From: Candidatus Altimarinota bacterium
GTDB taxonomy: Bacteria > Patescibacteriota > Gracilibacteria > BD1-5 > UBA2023
Length of the DNA stretch: 64,000 nt
Direction of reading: 5' to 3'
Assembly: GCA_024709505.1 (NCBI GenBank)
Contig: JANJWP010000014.1
Location: 115,047-179,046, forward strand
Of this stretch, positions 56,333-64,000 are shown piece by piece. The notes beneath the pieces were generated by a model. It was not told where the DNA came from. It did no database searches and saw only the letters and a program-made list of their open reading frames with translations. The position numbers and the translations under genes are program-made. Each line of letters opens with the position of its first letter. The first letter of the stretch is position 1.

Positions 56333-56791
56333 ATGAATCTTTCCAAAACCTACCGCGTCGTATCCCAAAACGGCGTCCGAAATACCAGGCTTGGTGAAAT
56401 TCTCTCGCGCTCGCCCAAGACGCTTTTGTATTTCTATCCCAAGGATCACACTCCGGGATGCACCCTCGAAGCCCAGGACTTCACCCGAGTCAAGCCGGCC
56501 TTTTTCAAAGCGGGAATTTCCATCGTGGGGGTTTCGCTCGACGACGACCGGAGTCACGCCGAGTTCGTGGATTCGTGCGGAATCGGAATTGATCTTCTTT
56601 GCGATGATCGGACCCTTCACGACGAGTTTTCCGTTATCGGCGAGAAAAAGAATTACGGAAAAATCTACACGGGCGTCATTCGCTCGACGTTCCTTCTTGA
56701 TTCGAGCGGAAGCGTCTTGAAAGAATGGCGGAACGTCAAAGCGACGGGGCATGCAGCGAAAGTGGCCAAGGAATTGGGCGTTTCAGAATAA
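56333..56791 (+). CDS. bcp: thiol peroxidase of the Bcp/PrxQ family
   Basis: 152 aa from the ATG at 56333. KTLLYFYPKDHTPGCTLEAQDF holds the peroxidatic Cys; GVSLDDDRSHAEFVDSCGIGIDLLCDDRTLHDEFSV has candidate resolving cysteines; IRSTFLLDSSGSVLKEWRNVKATGHAAKV is the family C-terminus. It reduces peroxides with thioredoxin. Possibly co-transcribed with the PAP2 gene. Confidence 0.92.
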   Translation: MNLSKTYRVVSQNGVRNTRLGEILSRSPKTLLYFYPKDHTPGCTLEAQDFTRVKPAFFKAGISIVGVSLDDDRSHAEFVDSCGIGIDLLCDDRTLHDEFSVIGEKKNYGKIYTGVIRSTFLLDSSGSVLKEWRNVKATGHAAKVAKELGVSE

Positions 56792-56831
56792 TCCCCGCGT
56801 TCCCGCAACTTTTCATTTTTTCGGTTCCGGC

Positions 56832-56837
56832 TATACT
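56832..56837 (+). promoter_or_regulatory. -10 box placing transcription start at or near the ATG
   Basis: TATACT ends 7 nt before the ATG at 56845, so the transcript would be nearly leaderless. Confidence 0.55.
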
Positions 56838-56844
56838 CTCTTCC

Positions 56845-57657
56845 ATGAAAATCCTCATCTTCTGAGACGTTTACGGACGCATGGGGCGAGAGCTCGTCGC
56901 CCGCCACCTGCCCGCCCTAAAGGCGAAATTTTCGCCAGACTTCCTCATTGCCAACAGTGAAAACCTGACGAGTGGCAAGGGGCCCGTTCCCGAACACGTC
57001 GCTTTCATGCGCGAACTCGGATTCGACTGCCTTACTGGAGGGAACCACGTTTTTGCACACCTCAAAGACCTTTCCGAAGAGCTCGCGGATCCCGATTCCA
57101 TCCAAATCCGCCCGGCGAACTACTACGATGTCCCGGGGTATCCGATTCCCTGAAAGGGAACCCGCGTCGTCGAAAGAAACGGAAAGAGGATCCTCATCGT
57201 CAACCTTCTGTCGTCCACCTTTTTGAAGGACGAAGTGTACAACCCCTTCTTGAAGGCGGACGAAATTTTTCAAAACGCTGAGCCCGAAAGTTTGGATGCG
57301 GTCATCGTCGATTTCCATCGCGAAACCACCGCCGAAATTTACTGCATGGCCGAATATCTCTCGGGCCGGGCAACGTTCGTGTATGGAACCCACACTCATG
57401 TTCAAACCAACGACGAACACGTTTTGCCGAGCGGAACGGGAATGATTGCCGACGTCGGAATGACCGGTCCTTTGCATAGTGCCATTGGACAGGCGTTCGA
57501 AGGAAGGCTTCCGACCATGGTGACGGGAGTAAGCTTGTTTTCGAAAAAACCCGAACCCCTCACGGAAGGCCCGGGTTCGCTTCATGCCGTCTTGGTCGAA
57601 GTTCAAGATGGGAGGTGCGTCGCAATAGAAAAGATTCGTATCCGCGACGAAGCCTAG
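56845..57657 (+). CDS. YmdB/TIGR00282-family metallophosphoesterase
   Basis: 270 aa, two UGA codons. ILIF-G-DVYGRMGRELVARHLP gives the metal-binding GD at UGA; then IANSENLTSGKG, LTGGNHVFAHL, RPANYYDVPGYPIP-G-KGTRVV, DFHRETTAE and YGTHTHVQTNDEHVLPSGTGMIADVGMTGP, all family signatures. YmdB-type enzymes hydrolyse 2',3'-cyclic nucleotides in vitro. The start codon lies only 7 nt past a TATACT box. Monocistronic with a strong terminator. Confidence 0.93.
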
Positions 57658-57668
57658 ACGAAGCCTGG

Positions 57669-57699
57669 AAAAACCCGCCCCGGAAAGGGGCGGGTTTTC
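57669..57699. terminator. bidirectional terminator between convergent genes
   Basis: AAAACCCGCCCC-GGAAA-GGGGCGGGTTTT, symmetrical, between the YmdB-type gene (+) and the 1073-aa gene (-). Confidence 0.85.
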
Positions 57700-60600
57700 T
57701 TATGCGTTTCGAGGACCCGTTACCGTCGCCGAGAGGGTTTTGATAAATGCCTCCTTATTTCCCATGTCAGCGAAATACTTCTCCACGATCTTTTCGGTGG
57801 GGCGACCGAAAAGGTAGGGGAGAGCTTGGGAGAGAACGAATCCCAAATTGTTCGAGAAGAATTCTTTTTTGAACCGTTCTCCCGCTTCGGAAGGTGCGCC
57901 CCCGCCTTCGGGAATTTTCCATTCTCCCATCGTGGGAAGGAATCGCGAGAGCAGTTCGAACGTTTCTCCCGCGAAGAATTCCGCTTCCTTGGGGGAAATT
58001 TTGCCTTCCTGAATCCGGATTCCCGATTCGATGAGCGAATCCAATCGTGAAACCTTTCGTTCGTCGGGAGTTTGGACGGTCTCGTTCCGGAAAGAATCGA
58101 GTGCCTTTTGGATTTGCGGAAGCTTTTCGGCGGCAAACCGTTCGGTTCCGGAAAGTTTCGAAACGTCTACGAGGGAGACGAGTTTTTCCGAATCGACTTC
58201 CAAAAGCAAGGCCGCGGCGAGTTTTGCCGCTTTTGCCGCATCGAAATTTTTTCCAAGCGAAGCGAGTTCGCTTCGGTAGATCGTGACGAACGAGAGCATT
58301 TTTTCCCGGGGGACGGCTTTTCGAACCCGGTCGAGATGGTCGGCAATGGTCCCTCAAAACACTTCGGTACCAAGGAGTCCCGCAAATTCCGGAAACGCGC
58401 TTTTCGTTGCGGAAACGAGTTTCGCGTCCGTTGCGGAATCCGAAGCGTACATGACGTCCACCGCGAGAGGAAGAAGCCGTTCGGTATCGTGGCGCGGATC
58501 CAATTTTCCGGAAAACACGTCCGAAAACACGTCCGGATGCCGTTTTGCGAAGGCGGAAATCCGTTCTTTTCCGAAGGCCCGGAGGAACGTGATGCCGTAC
58601 TCGGCCGTTTTAGAATCCGTCGCAAGCCGTTCGAAGAATATCTTGCGCGTTTCGGGATCGGTTTTAGAAGCCGCCTCAAAAATGAGTCCGATCATTTCTC
58701 CGATCCGTTCGTTCGAAGGAGGAGCCGGATTTTCCGATTTGGAAATCGAAAGCCCTTTCTCGAGGAGGCTTGCGGATCCGTCGGCCCTTCGAACACAAAC
58801 CTTCTCCAGCAGGATCGAAAACCGTTCTTTCGAAAGCGAGGCGAGCAGTTCTCAAAAAATCTTCACCGCATCGATCGGAGGGGTGAGATTTTCTTTTCGA
58901 AGAAGCCCCGAGAGCGTTTCTTTCGGGAGAATTTCGCCATCCCGGAGGATATTGATCATTTCCGTGATGTCGCGCTTGTCGAAGGCTAATGCGCCGTCCG
59001 GTTTTTTCAGGTATTTCGCGATTCCCGAATTTTCCAAATTTCCCGAGAGAATTTCGGCCATTTCGCCTGCGGGCATGGAATAAAACGCGTCGATGGCGTA
59101 TTGCCGGGTCCGTTCGCCCACGTATTTGTTTCAAAGCGGATCTTTCATGATTGCCGCCACGATGGCGGCGAGTTTTTCCATTGACGCTCCGTTTTTTCCC
59201 GATTCGCCGGCCAATTTTGCGAACGCGTCCGCGGCGAACGAATGGAATTCCGGACTCGTCACGGCTATTTTGAGCGCGCTTTTCGGAATGTCCATCCCCG
59301 AAATCTTCACGTTTTTTCCGGGCAGGGAATCAATGGCCGCAGCCGCGGACGCGGAAACCCTTTTGGCGAGAAGCTCCTTCGTAATTTTCGCGGGCCTGTC
59401 CGGTCAGAAAAACGTCGAGACCATTTCGGCGAATACCCGGTTCGAAAGGGCGTCTTTCAGTTCGGCTGGCGCGGAATTTCCCTTCGGTTTTCCGACAACC
59501 TCTTTCGGCATTTCGACCGAAAGTCTCGATTTGAGTTCGATTGAGAAGGAAGAGAGATCGAATTCCACGATCGTTTTGATCCTTTCCACGAGTTCGCCCC
59601 TCGCAAGCTCCATATTGGTTTCGAGAATGCGTTCTTCGAGCGCGAAACGAAAGAAGTCTTCCAAAGATTCTATGCCCGTTTCCCGGGGTTTTTCACCCGT
59701 GACGGACGCTTTGATTTTCGCCCATTTTCCCTCCACGTATTTCCCCGCTGCGCTGAGGAGTTTGGCTCCGTTATCCCGAAGGAGTGCGAGAAGTTCTTTG
59801 GAGTCGCGAATTTCCATTTTCGCCCCTGATTTTTCGCCCGATCGGAAAATCATGGCCAAGGCTTCTGCGACCAAGTCTTTCGGAAGCTTGGCCGAAAGTT
59901 TCGAAACGGTTTCAAAGGTTGAATTCGCGTACTTTTCCAATTCTTTTTCGTCCGGAGGGTTCTTCGTAAAGAGAATGACGCCCTCATTCGCTTTTTTTAC
60001 GAGTGCAAAACGGTCTTCGTCCGAAAGCTCGCTCCGTTTCACGAGGGCGAGGAGTTTTGACGCAAGGGGGCTGTTGCGGATGGCCGCGAGATTCGAGAGC
60101 CCTTCCACTCCGGCGGTCACGGCCCCTTTCGTTATCGACGAATCCACGAGCTTCGCCGACTCGTGCGCGATTTTCACCGCGATGTCGGCGCGTTCTTTTT
60201 CGGAGAGCTGGCGTCCTGTCAGAATGGAAAGGGCGCTATCGCGGATTTCCTTTGAGAATTCGTCGAACGTCCGAAGAAACGTGTCCTTATCGACGTTTTT
60301 TGCGATTTCCGGAAGGATTTTCAACAGCACGGTCTCCAAATCCGGGAACCGAAAAAGAAGTTCGGACGCTTCGGGAATCTGTTTGATTTCCAAAAGGATC
60401 GCATCGATTTTTTCCGGCTTTCTTTTAGCGAGGTCCATCGCGAGTCCGAGCGTCGAACGCAGGGCGCGCATTCCGGTATCGAATTCTTTCGGTCCCGCCG
60501 AGAGTCTTTTTCCTTCCTGGGCAATCGCATATCCGTTTTCGAGCGCGGTCCGCACGAACAGGGCGCCCTGTTCCTCGGGGGTGAGAAAATTCTCGATGAC

Positions 60601-60921
60601 GAGCGCGGACATTCCCCGGAGCGGATGGTTTTTGGGAAGTTTCGCGTCGGTTTCTCGAAGGACCGCCACGATTTCGGTCAAATAGGCTTTGGCATCGGTT
60701 GGCATGCCTTCCTTTGAAGCGACTTTGACCATGATTCGGGATATGGCGACGTCCATGGCGGACTTCAAGGCTTCGCGCAAACTTTCCGGAACCTTCCGGA
60801 TTTTTTCTGCATTCCCGACGCCGATTTTTTCTGCATTCCCGACGCCGGCCGAAATTTCCCGTCCCCGAAGATTTTCGGTTCGGTTTTTGGGAATTCCTGA
60901 GCGCTCCGGAGTCTCTGCCAT
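57700..60921 (-). CDS. giant alpha-helical protein, unknown
   Basis: 1073 aa in one frame once four in-frame UGA codons are read as Gly (track pieces 59404-61071, 58852-59121, 58354-58695, 57700-58299). I chose the ATG at 60921 (MAETPERSG); an upstream GTG at 60948 is possible, and 61071 would overlap the divergent htrA. It is a nearly continuous run of amphipathic helices with no membrane segment or signal. Near the N-terminus a short duplication (AGVGNAEKIGVGNAEKI) reflects a 24-bp DNA repeat at 60.83 kb. Solenoid-like; no family recognised. Confidence 0.7.
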
Positions 60922-61025
60922 GGTCTGTTTGGCTGAATGTTCTTTCACGATGCTACCACATGCCCCAGCACAAGGCAAAAAACCCTTGATTTTCGAGGTT
61001 TCCCTTGCCCGGTTTTTTGGAAACC

Positions 61026-61031
61026 GTATAA
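61026..61031 (+). promoter_or_regulatory. -10 box of htrA
   Basis: TATAAT 35 nt before the htrA ATG. Confidence 0.55.
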
Positions 61032-61065
61032 TCGGTCGTCGTTTCCGCCGTCCTAACATCCGAGC

Positions 61066-62271
61066 ATGCATCCGTTAAAAAACCTCCTCGTTTCGACCGT
61101 CGCGTTTTCCATCGCCGCCTCCGCGGCCGTATCTTTCGCCTTCGTCAAGTATTTTCCCTCGGTCCGAACTCCGGTTTCGACCGTCGCCCCGTCCGATATC
61201 CCTTCGCAAGTTCGATCTTCCGAGTCGGTTTCGGTTGCCGATATCGAAAGCGAGGTAAAGGCGGTGGCTTCCAAAGTGGGCGCTTCGGTGGTTTCGATCG
61301 TCGTCACGAAGGACATGAAGGTCTATCGGACCGATCCTTTCGGATTCTTTTACGAGCCTTCGGGAACCGTTCGGAAGAAGGTGGGCGGAGGAACCGGATT
61401 CTTCGTTCGGTCCGACGGGTATCTGCTTACCAATAAGCACGTTGTCTCCGATCCGAATGCCGAGTATTCGATTGTTCTTTCAAACGGCGAAGAGCTTGAA
61501 GGGAAGGTTCTCGCATTCGATCCGACCACCGATTTGGCAGTCGTCCGGGCGTATCGTAAGGATGGAAAACCCTATGATTCGGCGGTTCCGGCCGTTTCGG
61601 TTGCGCAAACGTCCGACCTTTCGGTCGGCTCGTTCGCCATTGCCATCGGAAACGCCCTTTCGGAATTTCAAAACACCGTGACGTTCGGAGTCGTTTCGGG
61701 GCTTTGACGTTCGATAGAGGCGGGTTCTCCCGACGGTGCGAGCGAACCGTTGACCGGCCTCATTCAAACTGATGCCGCCATCAATCCCGGAAATTCCGGA
61801 GGTCCGCTTGTCAACCTCTCGGGCCGGGTAGTCGGAATCAATACCGCCGTCACCCAAGGAGCGAACGGAATCGGATTCGCCATTCCGCTTTCCGAAAAAA
61901 TCGTTCGTGGGGTGGTGGATTCCGTCATTGAGCGCGGATCCATCAAGCGGGCGTTCCTTGGAATCCGCTATGCCCAGCTTACGTCCGAAAACGCTGCCGA
62001 AATGGGAATGGCGAAGATCTCGTGAGCCCTCGTAGCCGGGGAGAAGGGTTTTCCAGCGGTCGCGCCCGGATCTCCTGCGGAAAAGGCCGGAATCAAGGAG
62101 GGCGACGTCATTTTTGAAATCGACGGGAAAAACATCGGTTCGGCCTATGGGGTAAAAGAAGCTCTTTCCGAGAAGTTTCCGGGAGAAACAGTCCGCATCA
62201 AGGTCTACCGCAAAAACGTGCTCGGGTCTTTCGAGCCCGTTCCTTTCGAAGTTCAACTCTCCGATCGGTAG
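61066..62271 (+). CDS. htrA: HtrA/DegP-family serine protease
   Basis: 401 aa across two UGA codons. Signal anchor ([21 protein letters not shown]), then the catalytic triad: His in [10 protein letters not shown], Asp in TTDLAVV, Ser in [22 protein letters not shown] and [10 protein letters not shown] are trypsin-like HtrA motifs; the first glycine after GL is UGA. One PDZ domain follows ([22 protein letters not shown]). It degrades misfolded or surface proteins outside the cytoplasm. TAG at 62269. Confidence 0.95.
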
Positions 62272-62390
62272 GGTCCGACGAAAACCCCGAATCGCGTTGA
62301 TTTTTCCGTAAAGTCGTCTAAACTCGGTAAGTCATAGCGGCTTCGAAACTCCACATTCGAGCCTTTTTTCATTCCTTTTCGAGTTTTTCC

Positions 62391-63749
62391 ATGTCGTCAT
62401 CCGTTCCGCAGAAAGTCCGTGGCATGCAGGATATTTTCGGGGAGTACCAGAGGTACTTCAATTTTCTGAAAAAGGTCGCGCGCCACGAATTTCGAAAAAA
62501 CGGATTCACCCGCATCTCGACTCCCATCGTGGAAATGCAGGAGCTCATCGTGCGTTCCGCCGGAATCGGAAGCGACGTCGTTTCGAAAGAAATGTACTCG
62601 TTCCAAGACCGTAAGGGGCGCGAACTCGTCCTCAAACCCGAATCGACGGCCGGAGTCATGCGGGCGTATCTGGAAAATTTTCTCGACGAACCCCAGCCGG
62701 TCTATCTCTACTACATCGAACCGCACTTTCGTTACGATCGCCCGCAAAAGGGCCGCTACCGCCAATTCCACCAAGTGGGCGCTGAAATCATCGGCGAAAT
62801 CGATCCGGTCCTCGACGCGAAAATGATCCATATCGGATGTTCGGTTCTCGACAATATCGGACTGAAGGGGCGCTATAAGTTGAAGCTCAATTCCTTGGGC
62901 GTCGCCAAAGAACGGGAGAAATACGTTCAGGAACTCCAATCGTTTTTCGAAGCCCGGGCCCACCTCCTTGATGAGACGGACATCGCCCGCTTGCGGGCGA
63001 ACCCGCTTCGAATTCTTGATTCGAAGAACGAGGACGTCAAAGAACTTCTCAAGGTCGCTCCGAAAATTACCGATTTTCTCAAAAAGGAATCGAAAGATTT
63101 CTATTCCAAGGTAAAGGCCTATCTCGACATTCTCGGAGTCGAATACGAGGAAGACCACACGCTCGTGCGAGGGCTCGACTATTACAGCCATACCGTTTGG
63201 GAATGGGTTGACGGTTCCGGGCGCACTCAGGACGCTTTCGGCGGCGGAGGTCGCTACGACGACCTTTCCAAAAACATCGGGCATAAGGAATCCGTCCCCG
63301 CCGTCGGATTCGCGCTCGGTGCGGAACGCCTCATAGAAACTCTCGTCGATACCGGCGTCAAACTCCGAAATAAGGACGCGATCCACCTCTATTTCATTCA
63401 ACTCGGGGAAGATGCGACGAAAATGATCCTTCCCCTTTCGATAGAAGCCCGCAACCGGGGCGTGAATTCGATGCTTTCCCTCGGGACGCCCTCGCTCAAG
63501 GTTCAAATGAAAAAGGCCAATCGTCTGTGAGCCAGGTACGTGGCCATCGTTGGAATCATGGAAGCGAAGAAGGGCATTTGCCAATTGAAGGACATGCTTA
63601 ACGGTACGCAAGAAGAGCTTCGGCTTTCTGATTTGCTCGACCGCGTCGTTGCCAATATCGATGCTAAAGAACTGGATTTTTACTCTCCGACCAAGGATTT
63701 CGTCATCGAAGAACCGAAAACGGATTCGGAACCTTCCGAAAATTCATAG
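62391..63749 (+). CDS. hisS: histidyl-tRNA synthetase
   Basis: 452 aa, class II. VRGMQDIFGEYQRYFNFLKKVARHEFRKNGFTRISTPIVE (motif 1 region), HFRYDRPQKGRYRQFHQVGAEIIG (motif 2), LVRGLDYYSHTVWEW (HisA signature) and AVGFALGAERL (motif 3). The C-terminal anticodon domain is joined by reading UGA in KKANRL-G-ARYVAIVG. The track ORF ends there and would lack the anticodon-binding domain. Ends at TAG and a terminator. Confidence 0.96.
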
Positions 63750-63752
63750 ACG

Positions 63753-63781
63753 AAAAAACGGGATATCACATCCCGTTTTTT
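63753..63781 (+). terminator. terminator after hisS
   Basis: AAAAAACGGGAT-ATCAC-ATCCCGTTTTTT. Confidence 0.85.
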
Positions 63782-63795
63782 CATTCATTTTTCTT

Positions 63796-63823
63796 TTGAC
63801 ACTTACCGTAAAACCCATAAGAT
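63796..63823 (+). promoter_or_regulatory. sigma-70-type promoter of the terminal transcript
   Basis: TTGACA (63796-63801), a 16-nt spacer and TAAGAT (63818-63823), one of the best -35/-10 pairs in the window. Confidence 0.7.
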
Positions 63824-64000
63824 GTGCGGGCTCTTTTCGAAGGGCCCGTTTTCAACGGAAAGCTCCTTAACATCCGACGCACAGGGAGGCCCAACGGCCT
63901 TCCGTCCCCGCCGCCCTCCCAAGGGCCGGCGGGGGAAAAACTTCAACCAAGCGAAATTTCAAAAAAAGTCCGTACCGCCCTCCGGGGCGGCGGCAACATT
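63824..64000 (+). ncRNA. candidate structured RNA or long leader, cut by window end
   Basis: Directly downstream of a good promoter lies GC-rich sequence with a series of hairpins: CGGGC...GCCCG, CCGTT-TTC-AACGG, GGCC-CAAC-GGCC, a long CCCCGCCG...CGGCGGGG arm and CCGCC...GGCGG. No open gene or known motif of tmRNA, RNase P RNA, SRP RNA or 6S RNA is recognised. It could be an unassigned RNA or the 5' leader of a gene beyond the window. Confidence 0.4.

Noticed and set aside
59093-60685. 530-aa plus-strand ORF, Ser/Phe-rich
   Set aside because: Antisense shadow of the 1073-aa helical gene, with low-complexity composition typical of reversed frames.

Overview
The window comes from a bacterium that reads UGA as glycine (genetic code 25). 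Reading it with the standard code breaks more than twenty genes at UGA, and in each recognisable family the break falls on a conserved glycine. Examples are SecF GIDMTG-G-T, TilS ALSG-G-SDS, RNase III ANTFEAFL-G-A, the histidine-kinase G2 box GF-G-LGLA, HtrA VVSGL-G-R, YmdB/TIGR00282 IF-G-DVYGR and HisS ANRL-G-ARYVAIVG. Every gene that closes in the window ends in TAA or TAG. Code 25 is known only from the CPR phyla Gracilibacteria (BD1-5) and Absconditabacteria (SR1). The fairly high GC content (about half) makes a Gracilibacteria-like organism the better guess. The supplied ORF track uses standard stops, so many of its entries are fragments; the features below are rejoined across UGA.

Layout. 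0-6.2 kb: a DUF1704-type metallopeptidase (cut by the window edge), an HD nucleotidase, YebC, YraN, two T4SS-like proteins (PrgI and a TraC N-terminal type) and SecF. 6.3-8.9 kb: five tRNA genes around an HDOD protein and two exported or membrane proteins. 8.9-14.1 kb: EF-P with an arginine at position 32, a 953-aa pilin-headed RCC1-repeat protein and, convergent to it, EarP, the EF-P arginine rhamnosyltransferase. 14.1-20.7 kb: rRNA methyltransferase, L32, NusB, RNase III, rpmH-rnpA-yidC and a two-component pair. 20.7-27.5 kb: a minus-strand TilS/RNHCP/membrane operon, a PilB/GspE-type ATPase, an ECF sigma factor with a putative anti-sigma factor, and a secreted coiled-coil protein. 27.7-38 kb: M32 carboxypeptidase, MetRS, a Kazal-domain secreted protein, and a minus-strand run of helical unknowns with a NUDIX and an alpha/beta hydrolase. 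38-45.8 kb: a strong promoter, tyrS, then four accessory genes very rich in UGA: B12-type radical SAM, group II PLP decarboxylase, a HAD phosphatase-glycosyltransferase fusion, and an APH-like kinase. 46-52.2 kb: tRNA-Cys, a lipoprotein, gatC-recF, a surface protein and rpsT-infC-rpmI-rplT. 52.2-64 kb: YidD, a second pilin-headed protein ending in an FGE-sulfatase domain, PAP2, peroxiredoxin, a YmdB-family phosphoesterase, a 1073-aa helical protein, HtrA, HisS and, at the edge, a promoter followed by strongly structured sequence.

How it fits together. Translation, RNA-processing and export genes make up the core. The accessory content is aimed at the cell surface (pilin-displayed propeller and FGE-fold domains, Kazal inhibitor, lipoprotein, anchored Ig-like protein, T4SS and T4P parts), as expected for a host-attached CPR cell. 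Two points stand out. EarP and an R32-type EF-P together imply arginine rhamnosylation of EF-P. The tyrS-linked cassette looks like an undescribed small-molecule pathway.
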